DNA from: JBGAHD01 sp044226395
Lineage (GTDB): Bacteria > Pseudomonadota > Gammaproteobacteria > Xanthomonadales > Ahniellaceae
Reading direction: 5' to 3'
Length of the DNA stretch: 64,000 nucleotides
Assembly: GCA_044226395.1 (NCBI GenBank)
Contig: JBGAHD010000003.1
Location: 558,001 to 622,000, forward strand
Part shown: positions 1-6,960 of the stretch, piece after piece
Layout of the letters: each line of letters starts with the position of its first letter
Numbering within the stretch: the first letter of the stretch is position 1
Notes under the pieces: generated by a model
Database searches by the model: none
What the model saw: only the letters and a program-made list of their open reading frames with translations
Told to the model about the DNA's origin: nothing
Position numbers and translations under genes: made by a program

Positions 1-2
1 GC

Positions 3-323
3 TTCGTCTGGGCCAGCACGCGCTGCACCTTGCGCCGCGATCTGAATTCCGACCAGTGGGTGCACCGCAAGCACCTCGCGAAGGTCAAACGGCAAGGCTA
101 CGACCTCGACCGCGTGCTCGTGGTCGACGACAGTCCGGAGAAGCACGAAAGCAACTACGGCAATCTCGTGCAAGTGGCCGCGTTCACCGGCGATCCGCGC
201 GATGATGAGCTGAGCGTGCTGGCCGAATACCTCGCGCATCTGGCCGGGGAGAGCGATCTGCGACGAATCGAGAAACGGCGGTGGCGGTCGCGGTGGGAGC
301 GAAGGCGGGTGATGCAATCTTGA
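3..323 (+). CDS. HAD-superfamily NIF/FCP1-like phosphatase, 3' part
   Basis: This is the C-terminal part of a gene whose start lies before the window; the reading frame is open from base 3 to a TGA at 321. The translation carries the second half of an NLI-interacting-factor (FCP1/SCP-like) HAD phosphatase domain. The visible signs are a WAST stretch (HAD motif II region), a KVKRQGYDL segment, and the motif III/IV acidic VVDDSP followed by N-Y-G-N. Family members dephosphorylate protein or small-molecule phosphates using an N-terminal DxDxT that would lie upstream. The last 25 residues are Arg-rich and look like a ragged tail. Family membership is well supported; the substrate cannot be told. 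Confidence 0.75.
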   Translation, partial: FVWASTRCTLRRDLNSDQWVHRKHLAKVKRQGYDLDRVLVVDDSPEKHESNYGNLVQVAAFTGDPRDDELSVLAEYLAHLAGESDLRRIEKRRWRSRWERRRVMQS

Positions 324-405
324 TTGAACGGTGCGGCGTGCGCGCGTTTCAGAAGACGCCGCATTGTCAATGCGCAACTACGATGTCGGAAGTCGCGCTG
401 GGTCG

Positions 406-678
406 TCAGGCGCGCAGTGTCTCGCCTAGCGTTGCGCTGATGCTCGTCAGCGCATCGAGTGAGAAACGCGAGAGACGCCCGCGCAAGATGTCGGTCACGC
501 TTGCCTCGGTCAAGCCGCAGTGCTTCGCGGCTGCCGCGAGGTTCCAGTGGTTACTTTCGATGACCCCGGCGATCTTCCGCATGAGTTCGGTTCGCGCCTT
601 GAGGTTGCTGGCCTCTTCGGCGGAGCCGGCGAGGGCATCCCAGACGTTGTCGAATCGTTGGGTTTCTCGGGTATCCAT
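406..678 (-). CDS. XRE/HTH antitoxin-like regulator, no toxin partner
   Basis: A 90-residue protein of the HTH_37 (HigA2-like) antitoxin/XRE type. A short N-terminal helix contains DNVWDALAGSAEEASNLKAR and is followed by LMRKIAGVI. The helix-turn-helix is AAAAKHCGLTEASVTDILRG, and the tail FSLDALTSISATLG is typical of the family. The ATG at 678 is chosen over the longer frame because GGAG lies about 8 bases upstream and the family similarity begins there. In Gp49/HigB modules the toxin gene lies immediately upstream, but here bases 679-850 hold no toxin-like frame, so this looks like a solitary antitoxin or a recruited regulator. Confidence 0.7.
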   Translation of the reverse strand: MDTRETQRFDNVWDALAGSAEEASNLKARTELMRKIAGVIESNHWNLAAAAKHCGLTEASVTDILRGRLSRFSLDALTSISATLGETLRA

Positions 679-862
679 GGTGCTCTCCGAACTCACTACG
701 CAAGTTGTCACTTCACGCGGCACGAAACTCCGACAGCTTTCGCGACGGACCATTCTGCCGTGCTTCGAGATCATGCCGATTCCGCGTGCTTGACGGCAAG
801 TCGGCATCGGTTATCGTCCACGCCATCGCGACCATCACCGGTCGACGAATTTGGGGTTCCCC

Positions 863-1315
863 ATGTTGCGCTTGCCAGCCACTGAAGTTCCTCTCCTGCG
901 ATGGACGATTGTTGTCTTGGTCGCCACATGCGTGGCAATCACCGCGTTGGCCATCGCCTACGCTCAACCATGGCATCAACAGCGCGCCGTGATCGCCGTG
1001 GTTCTGTTCGGCACCGTAGCTTGGGGGCTTTGGCGCTTGAATGTGGTGGCCCGATGGGCGGCCGTCGTGATCCTTTGGCTGTGGATCTTTCTTGTAGTGG
1101 GGTACTACTTCGATCCCTTCGCGGCGATGGAAGACTATGGCATTACGCCGCCGCCAACCTGGCAAATCTTCCTTCATGACGTACCGGGCTTGGTGTTCTG
1201 TCTCTTTGCGTTGCATGTGCTGGGAAAATACAAGCGCGAGTTTGGGCGATCGCGGCGCGACGCAGTACCGACAGAACCGCCCATGCCAGGGCCTTCGCGG
1301 AATGAAGTCGACTGA
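863..1315 (+). CDS. Four-helix integral membrane protein, unknown function
   Basis: A 150-residue protein dominated by hydrophobic segments. Four membrane helices are visible at roughly residues 13-33, 40-60, 63-83 and 107-125, followed by a basic, proline-rich cytoplasmic-looking tail. The ATG at 863 is preferred to a TTG at 851, though neither has a strong ribosome binding site. It stands alone between the antitoxin-like gene on the other strand and the permease gene. I do not recognise the family, and nothing in the neighbourhood suggests a role beyond the membrane location. Confidence 0.65.
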   Translation: MLRLPATEVPLLRWTIVVLVATCVAITALAIAYAQPWHQQRAVIAVVLFGTVAWGLWRLNVVARWAAVVILWLWIFLVVGYYFDPFAAMEDYGITPPPTWQIFLHDVPGLVFCLFALHVLGKYKREFGRSRRDAVPTEPPMPGPSRNEVD

Positions 1316-1541
1316 GCTCGCCCGCAAGCAGGCGCCTCGCGACGTGTTCGGTTAACACCAGTCGACTTCACCCGAGGCGCACGCTTTCGAACACCCCTTG
1401 TTCAAAAGCGATCACCTCGAGCCGCAATCAACGGCTTGGTGAGCGATTTCGATCGAATCACAGGCTGGCACGAGCCATGCTTCGCGGAGGCCGACCCGGG
1501 CCCTGGCGGCTCACCGAATCGACTTCTTCGAGGACAGGCCC

Positions 1542-3977
1542 ATGGCGTTGAGCGTTTGGCTTTCGGAACTGCGCTACGCCTGGCGCGCATTGCGGCGCAC
1601 GCCCGGCTTCCTCGCCACCGCGATCGCCATGCTCGGCTTGGCGCTGGGCGTGGGTGCCGGAATCTTCGGCGTGGTCAATGCCGTGTTGTTGAAGCCGCTG
1701 CCGTTCTTCGAGCCCGATCGCTTGGTCTTGATCTCCTCGTCGGCGCCGGGCTCGGACTATCCCGAGCGATTCGCCGTCTCCCGCGAGATGTACGTGCATT
1801 TTGGCGAGCAAGCCAAGCACCTCGAGGCGCTGGGCACGATCAACGCGTTCACCAACACGGTGCGCTTTGGCGCGCGCACCGAGCGGCTGCGCATGTCGGC
1901 GCCGACCAGCAGCGTGTTCGCCACCTTGGGCGCGGCGCCGATTCTCGGGCGCTGGCCGACGACGGCCGAGAGCGATTCCGTCGTGGTGATCAGCGAGACC
2001 TTGTGGGATTCGTGGTTCGCGCGCGATCCAAACGTCATCGGCAAATCGCTGGAATTCGTCAACGGCGTCAATCGCACGATCGTGGGCGTGATGGACGCGT
2101 CGTTTCGCGTGCCGGACAACGATACGTTGCTATGGATCGGCGGCAAGATCGAATTGGCCGATCTCGCTGAACCCGGTCGCTTTGGCGCCACCTTTCTCAT
2201 CGGTCGCTTGGCCAAGGGCGCCACGCCCGAGAGTCTGGCGGCCGAGTTGACCACGCTTGGCCATGCCTTGCCCCAGCGATTCGGCGGCACGCCGGCGTAC
2301 GCGCGATTGATGTCGCAATACCGCGCGGTGGTCGAGCCCTTGTCGAAAGCCTATACCCGCGACGTGGCGCAGCCGTTGTGGATATTGTTGAGCGCCGCAC
2401 TGCTGGTGTTCTTGATCGCCTGCGCGAATGTCGCCAATTTGTTCCTGGTGCGCACCGAACACCGGCAACGCGAGATGGCGGTACGCAGCGCGCTGGGCGC
2501 CGCGCGCGCCAGCTTGCTGCGCCTGTTGATGTGGGAATCGGCGATCGTGGCCGTCTGCACCGCGGCGGTGGCGCTGGCGTTGGCGCATTTGGCGCTGCCG
2601 GCCTTGCTCAACGCGGCGCCGGCGGAGCTGCCGAGATTGAACGTCGCACGCATCGATGGCGCCACCTGGGGCTTCATCGTCGGGCTTTCTATCCTGGCGG
2701 CGTTGATCTGCGGCTTGTATCCGGCGCTGCGCGGGTCATCGACGAGCTTGCACCGTCTGCGCGAGAGCGGACGCGGTCTATTGGGCGAGCGCAATGGTCT
2801 GCGCCAGGCCCTGGTCGCGGGCCAAACCGCGTTGGCCCTGGTGCTGCTGATTGGCGCGGGCCTGCTGTTGCGGAGTCTGTACACGCTGGCGCATGTCGAC
2901 CCGGGCTACGACCCGCGGGGCGTGTTCACGTTTCAGATCGCGCCGGAGCGCGCGTCGCTGCGGGACGCGACGTCATATGCGCGCTTCGATTTGGAATTCC
3001 TCGCGCGCTTGCAACGCCTGCCCGGCGTGACTTCCGCCGGCATCGTCGAGAACGTGCCGATCAACGAAGGCACGATCAGCATGCGCATGCGCACCGCGAC
3101 GTCGACCGCGGAGGTTGGCGAGGGCGTGCCGATGAACTTCACGTACACCGCCGGCGACTATTTCACCACGATGGCTATCCGCGTTCTTGCTGGACGCGCG
3201 TTCGCCGAGAGCGATCACCTGACCACGCTGGGCAATGTCATCGTTAGCCGATCGGCGGCCGAGCTCCTGTGGCCCGGTCGCGATCCCATCGGCCAGCGCT
3301 TGCAGCGCGAAGGGCAAACGGCCTGGGAGACCGTGGTCGGCGTGGTCGAGGATGTTTACCAAGAAGGCATCACCCAAGGTCCGCAAGCCGTGGTGTACTT
3401 TCCGTTGTTGGGACCCGATCCCGCATCGAGCGTGCCGATCAACTCGCCGGCGTACGTGGTCAAGACCTCGCGCATGGATACGATCGCCAACGACATTCGC
3501 GCGCTTGTTCGCGAAGTCGCGCCGGAAGCGCCCATGTATCGCGAGTACACCATGGAAGGCTTGGTGCGCGAGTCCATGGTGCAAGTGACGTTTCTGCTGA
3601 TGATGCTGGCCATCGCGGCCTCGATGGCCTTGATCCTCGGTAGTGTCGGTCTGTACGGCGTGCTCAGTTACATGGTGGCCCAACGCACGCAAGAAATTGG
3701 CCTGCGCATGGCGCTGGGCGCGCGCGCCGCGCAGGTGCGCCAGATGGTTGTGGCGCAAGGCGCGCGCATGGTGGGCCTGGGCATTGTGCTGGGCTTGATC
3801 GCCGCGCTGGCGACCACGCGCGTGCTCGCCAGCCTCTTGTTTGGCGTCGCCACCCTCGATGCACCGACCTTCGTTGGCATGGCGTTCGTCCTGTTGGCCG
3901 TGGGGCTGCTGGCGAGCTATCTGCCCGCGCGACGCGCGGCGCGCGTGGCGCCGATGGAGTCGCTGCGTCGCGAGTGA
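1542..3977 (+). CDS. MacB/FtsX-type ABC permease, duplicated orphan (ADOP-like)
   Basis: An 811-residue permease built as a tandem duplication: an N-terminal helix (about residues 20-45), a MacB-type periplasmic core, and a three-helix FtsX domain near 280-400. A second helix-core-FtsX unit follows, ending near residue 800. The opening WLSELRYAWRALRRTPGF and the first periplasmic GIFGVVNAVLLKPLPF are typical of the ABC permeases called ADOP, first described in Acidobacteria. GAGGACA precedes the ATG. No ATP-binding subunit gene is adjacent, as is usual for this class, so the partner ATPase and the substrate are unknown. It probably couples cytoplasmic ATP hydrolysis to a periplasmic export or mechanotransmission step. 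Confidence 0.85.
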   Translation: MALSVWLSELRYAWRALRRTPGFLATAIAMLGLALGVGAGIFGVVNAVLLKPLPFFEPDRLVLISSSAPGSDYPERFAVSREMYVHFGEQAKHLEALGTINAFTNTVRFGARTERLRMSAPTSSVFATLGAAPILGRWPTTAESDSVVVISETLWDSWFARDPNVIGKSLEFVNGVNRTIVGVMDASFRVPDNDTLLWIGGKIELADLAEPGRFGATFLIGRLAKGATPESLAAELTTLGHALPQRFGGTPAYARLMSQYRAVVEPLSKAYTRDVAQPLWILLSAALLVFLIACANVANLFLVRTEHRQREMAVRSALGAARASLLRLLMWESAIVAVCTAAVALALAHLALPALLNAAPAELPRLNVARIDGATWGFIVGLSILAALICGLYPALRGSSTSLHRLRESGRGLLGERNGLRQALVAGQTALALVLLIGAGLLLRSLYTLAHVDPGYDPRGVFTFQIAPERASLRDATSYARFDLEFLARLQRLPGVTSAGIVENVPINEGTISMRMRTATSTAEVGEGVPMNFTYTAGDYFTTMAIRVLAGRAFAESDHLTTLGNVIVSRSAAELLWPGRDPIGQRLQREGQTAWETVVGVVEDVYQEGITQGPQAVVYFPLLGPDPASSVPINSPAYVVKTSRMDTIANDIRALVREVAPEAPMYREYTMEGLVRESMVQVTFLLMMLAIAASMALILGSVGLYGVLSYMVAQRTQEIGLRMALGARAAQVRQMVVAQGARMVGLGIVLGLIAALATTRVLASLLFGVATLDAPTFVGMAFVLLAVGLLASYLPARRAARVAPMESLRRE

Positions 3978-4074
3978 TGCCTTGTCGTGGGGTCCGGCGA
4001 CGCTGCTACGATTCCGGCCGCAGTGAACGGCGCGCAATGGCGCTCCACGGAAGCTGACAGTCGCGGGAGCATCG

Positions 4075-4449
4075 ATGGCCTTCAGCGAAGCGCTCGCCTC
4101 GAGAATTCGATTGGCGCTGGCGAACTCGACCGGCATCACCGAACGTCGCATGTTCGGTGGTATCGCTTTCCTCAAGCACGGCCACATGTTCGTCGGCGTG
4201 GCCGGCGACGAGTTGATGGCGCGCGTGGGCAAGGCGGCGCATGCCGCATCGCTCGCCAAGCCGCACGTGCGGGCGATGGATTTCACCGGCAAGCCCATGC
4301 AGGGTTACGTCTTCGTCGGACCCGATGGGCTGACCAAGGACAGCGCGCTGGCGTTTTGGGTGCAGCATTGCGAGGGGGTGGTGGGCGCGATGCCGCCGAA
4401 GTTGGTTGTCAAGAAGGCGGCGGTGAAGACGTCTCGGCGCGCGAAGTAA
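4075..4449 (+). CDS. TfoX N-terminal domain protein
   Basis: A 124-residue protein that consists almost entirely of a TfoX/Sxy N-terminal domain. RRMFGGIAFLKHGHMFVGV near residues 24-42 matches the family core, as do the DELMARVGK segment and the MQGYVFV strand, and a Lys/Arg-rich tail follows. Full-length Sxy/TfoX activates competence genes together with CRP and has a C-terminal domain that is missing here. This short form is widespread and its role is not established. GGGAG lies just upstream of the ATG. The gene is monocistronic; the downstream 280 bases contain only the dusA promoter region. Confidence 0.8.
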   Translation: MAFSEALASRIRLALANSTGITERRMFGGIAFLKHGHMFVGVAGDELMARVGKAAHAASLAKPHVRAMDFTGKPMQGYVFVGPDGLTKDSALAFWVQHCEGVVGAMPPKLVVKKAAVKTSRRAK

Positions 4450-4692
4450 CCAATTCGACCTCGGGCGCCACCGAGACAGAATCAGCTGGATTGCTGGATC
4501 ATCTCGACGGTGATGTCATCACTTTGGGCGCGTTGGCTTGCTAGAACGGCCGAGTCGGAACGTCGGCTTGTCGAGGTTCAATCTGCCCGTTCGAATCATT
4601 TGGTCCCGTGCAGACCTCGTGTCTCTACCCTGGTCGGGTTCGGGGCCTTGGTCATCCGCGCGCCTCGTGACTGAGTATTCGAAGCCTCGCCC

Positions 4693-4721
4693 GCGTCAAC
4701 CGCCGCCTCAGCCACTACAAT
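4693..4721 (+). promoter_or_regulatory. Candidate sigma-70 promoter for dusA, leaderless start
   Basis: TACAAT at 4716-4721 (5 of 6 matches to the -10 consensus) lies 17 bases after GCGTCA at 4693-4698. The predicted transcription start would fall at or next to the dusA ATG at 4729. No Shine-Dalgarno sequence precedes that ATG. The dusA mRNA is therefore probably leaderless. The rest of the 280-base gap before it shows nothing recognisable. Confidence 0.45.
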
Positions 4722-4728
4722 CCGCCCC

Positions 4729-5721
4729 ATGCCGTCCCCCACCCGCACCCTCTGCGTCGCCCCCATGATGGACTGGACCGACCGTCACTGTCGGTACTTC
4801 CATCGGCTGTTGTCGCCGCATGCCTTGCTGTACACCGAGATGGTGCATGCGCACGCGGTGGTGCGGGGCGATCGCGAGCATTTGTTGGGTTATGACGCGT
4901 TCGAGCATCCGGTGGCCTTGCAGTTAGGCGGCAGCGAGCCCGCGGCTTTGGCGAATGCGGCGCGGGTTGGCGAGGAATTCGGTTACGACGAGATCAATCT
5001 CAACGTCGGTTGCCCGAGCGATCGCGTGCAGGCGGGGCGATTCGGGGCTTGCCTGATGCGCGAGCCGTCGCTGGTGGCCGATTGCGTGGCGGCGATGCGC
5101 GCGGCCGTGCGCGTGCCGGTGACGGTGAAGTGCCGCATCGGCGTGGATGAGCAGGACGAGGACGCGCATTTTCGCGAGTTCATCGATACCGTCGCGTCCG
5201 CGGGCTGCGAGATCTTTCTGGTGCATGCGCGCAAGGCGTGGTTGTCGGGCTTGTCGCCGAAGGAGAATCGCGAGGTGCCGCCGCTGAACTATCAGCGCGT
5301 GTTCGACCTCAAGCGCGAGCGGCCGGAGCTGACCGTGGTCTTGAATGGCGGCATCACCAAGGTCGACGAGGCGCGGGCGCATTTGACGCGCGTCGATGGC
5401 GTGATGCTGGGGCGCGCGGCGTATCACGAACCGTATTTGCTGGCCGAACTCGAGCAGGCCCTGTTCGCACCGAATTCTGAGTTGCCTTCGCGCGAATCGG
5501 TACTCGATCGACTGAAGCCCTACGCGCAAGCGATGCTCGCGCGCGAGGAGCGGTTGAGTTACCTGACGCGCCATATCGTGGGCTTGTTTCAGCATCTGCC
5601 CGGCGCGCGCGCGTTCCGTCGCGTGTTGAGCGAGCAGGCGCATCAGCCGCGCGCGGATTGGTCCGTGATCGAACAGGCCCTGGCGGCGATGCGCGAGCAT
5701 GCGGGTCAGCGCGCGGCATGA
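4729..5721 (+). CDS. dusA: tRNA-dihydrouridine(20/20a) synthase DusA
   Basis: A 330-residue FMN-dependent tRNA dihydrouridine synthase that reduces uridines in the D-loop (positions 20/20a) using NADPH. The TIM barrel opens with CVAPMMDWTDRHCRYFHRL. The catalytic loop GCPSDRVQAGRFGACLM near residues 92-108 carries the DusA-type signature, although the Cys sits one residue later than N-C-P-S might suggest. HARKAWLSGLSPKENR is the DusA subfamily motif, and NGGI and LGRAAYHEPY are the FMN phosphate-binding elements. Length and motifs are normal. The stop is 9 bases before the next start, so it is probably cotranscribed with the ctlX-like gene. Confidence 0.95.
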   Translation: MPSPTRTLCVAPMMDWTDRHCRYFHRLLSPHALLYTEMVHAHAVVRGDREHLLGYDAFEHPVALQLGGSEPAALANAARVGEEFGYDEINLNVGCPSDRVQAGRFGACLMREPSLVADCVAAMRAAVRVPVTVKCRIGVDEQDEDAHFREFIDTVASAGCEIFLVHARKAWLSGLSPKENREVPPLNYQRVFDLKRERPELTVVLNGGITKVDEARAHLTRVDGVMLGRAAYHEPYLLAELEQALFAPNSELPSRESVLDRLKPYAQAMLAREERLSYLTRHIVGLFQHLPGARAFRRVLSEQAHQPRADWSVIEQALAAMREHAGQRAA

Positions 5722-5730
5722 AGGATCGAG

Positions 5731-6660
5731 ATGTCCGTGATCGTCGATGATGTTTCCGCGTTCGTGACGGCCGCGAAGTCGCGCGGCGTCGACGCGCGTC
5801 ATGCGGTCACCGCGCGCGCGGTGATGCTGGTGTCGCCCGAAGGTTTCAGCCTCGCGCCGCAATCGGCCAGCGACAATGCATACATGGATCTGGCGCAAGG
5901 CGTCGATCCGCAGCGCGCGCTCGCGCAGCATCGCGCGCTGGCCGGGGCCATCGCGCGTCATGCGCGACTGCCGGTGAAGGTGTTCGCCGGCAATGCCGAG
6001 ACGCCCGACGCGGTGTTCCCGAACAATGTCTTCGCCACCGCGCCGGGCAAGTTGGTGATCGGCGCGATGCGCCACGACGTGCGTCGACGTGAGGCCGCGC
6101 GCGCGGACATCGCTGCGTGGTTTGCCCAGGAGCAGCGCTATACGGTCGAACGTCTCGATGTCGATAGCGGCGTGATCTGCGAACTGACCGGGCCGCTGAT
6201 CATCGATCACGCGCGCGGCATCGGTTATCACGGTTTGACCGAGCGGCTCAATCGCGCGGGTGTCGAGGCGTCGCAACGCGCGTTGGGTCTCGATCTTGGG
6301 TTCGCCTTCGCCTTGCAGCCGAGCGAGTACCACACGAATGTCGTGATGTCGGTGCTCGCGGGACGCGCGCTCGTGGTGCATGCGCCGTCCTTCGTCGATC
6401 CCGAGGTGCCGCGCGCCATTGCCCAGGTGTACGGCGAACACGTGATCTGGCTCGACGATGCCGAGAAGGCCGCCTTCGTCGGCAACTGCATCGCGCTCAC
6501 GCCCGACACGGTGTGGATGAGCGCCACGGCCGAGCGCGCGCTGAGCGGGGCGCATCGTCGCGCCTTGCGCGCGGCGGGCTTCGAGGTGGTCAGCGTCGAG
6601 ATCGACGAAATCGAGAAGGCCGGCGGTTCGCTGCGGTGCTGCGTGGCCGAGATCTTTTGA
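5731..6660 (+). CDS. ctlX: CtlX-family guanidino-modifying enzyme (arginine deiminase-like)
   Basis: A 309-residue member of the amidinotransferase/arginine deiminase fold family. Visible active-site elements are TPDAVFPNNVFAT near residue 94, the acidic DVDSGVICELTGPLI, the catalytic His region SEYHTNVVM near residue 200, and the C-terminal GGSLRCCVAE that provides the nucleophilic Cys. The annotated relative CtlX is described as a citrulline or arginine-related hydrolase; which guanidino or ureido compound is used here is not evident from the sequence. The gene follows dusA after 9 bases. A short perfect inverted repeat lies 36 bases after the stop. Confidence 0.75.
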   Translation: MSVIVDDVSAFVTAAKSRGVDARHAVTARAVMLVSPEGFSLAPQSASDNAYMDLAQGVDPQRALAQHRALAGAIARHARLPVKVFAGNAETPDAVFPNNVFATAPGKLVIGAMRHDVRRREAARADIAAWFAQEQRYTVERLDVDSGVICELTGPLIIDHARGIGYHGLTERLNRAGVEASQRALGLDLGFAFALQPSEYHTNVVMSVLAGRALVVHAPSFVDPEVPRAIAQVYGEHVIWLDDAEKAAFVGNCIALTPDTVWMSATAERALSGAHRRALRAAGFEVVSVEIDEIEKAGGSLRCCVAEIF

Positions 6661-6696
6661 GGTTCGAGCCCCGGCGAAAGGATCGCCAAAGCGCAT

Positions 6697-6714
6697 AAGC
6701 GCGTTTTCGCGCTT
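6697..6714. repeat. Perfect inverted repeat at the thr promoter
   Basis: AAGCGCG (6697-6703) and CGCGCTT (6708-6714) form a 7-bp stem with a TTTT loop. It lies between the ctlX stop and the thr leader and shares its last bases with the TTGACA element. No T-tract follows. It may be a weak terminator for dusA-ctlX or a protein-binding palindrome at the -35 region; the sequence alone does not decide. Confidence 0.4.
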
Positions 6715-6741
6715 GACAGCGCGGGTCCCGCTAGGGTGAAC
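6713..6741 (+). promoter_or_regulatory. Promoter of the threonine operon
   Basis: TTGACA at 6713-6718 is a perfect -35 element. The best -10 at 17-18 bases spacing (GTGAAC/TGAACT, 6736-6742) is poor, so the start site is uncertain. The promoter lies just ahead of the leader peptide ATG at 6750. Confidence 0.5.
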
Positions 6742-6749
6742 TCGGGCAC

Positions 6750-6869
6750 ATGTCCCGAGCGTCCGCCCACCGCCATGCCATTTCGATCGCCACCGCGCGA
6801 GGCGTAGGCCTGGGCACGACCATTACGACGACCTCGACCACTACCCGGTCGCGGGCGCCGTGGGGATGA
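6750..6869 (+). CDS. thrL: thr operon leader peptide, ThrL-like
   Basis: A 39-codon open frame from ATG 6750 to TGA 6869, translated as a basic N-terminal part followed by GTTITTTSTTTR. Eight of ten consecutive codons (23-32) are threonine, with one isoleucine and one serine between them. This is the arrangement of enterobacterial ThrL, whose codons sense charged tRNA-Thr and tRNA-Ile. It lies about 90 bases upstream of thrA and directly before three mutually exclusive stem sequences. The frame is short and easily missed. The peptide itself is not expected to have a function; translation through it controls transcription or translation of thrABC. Confidence 0.85.
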   Translation: MSRASAHRHAISIATARGVGLGTTITTTSTTTRSRAPWG

Positions 6870-6923
6870 GCATCCACTAACCACAACGGCCCCGCCAGCG
6901 AACACCGCGCGGGGCTCCCCGCG
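6851..6923 (+). promoter_or_regulatory. thrABC attenuator: competing 1:2, 2:3 and 3:4 stems
   Basis: Segment 1 is GCGGG+GCCGT (6851-6855, 6857-6861) and pairs with segment 2, ACGGCCCCGC (6886-6895). Segment 2 GCCCCGC (6889-6895) pairs perfectly with segment 3 GCGGGGC (6909-6915). Segment 3 CGCGGGG (6908-6914) pairs with segment 4 CCCCGCG (6917-6923). A ribosome stalled on the Thr codons (6816-6845) would cover segment 1 and favour 2:3. A translating ribosome would allow 3:4. No U-tract follows 6923, which is unusual for transcription attenuation. A further CCCC/GGGG pairing (6939-6942 with 6949-6952) could hide the weak thrA ribosome binding site. Confidence 0.65.
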
Positions 6924-6960
6924 AGGCGAACGGCGAGGCCCCTGACCCGGGGAACGCTTC

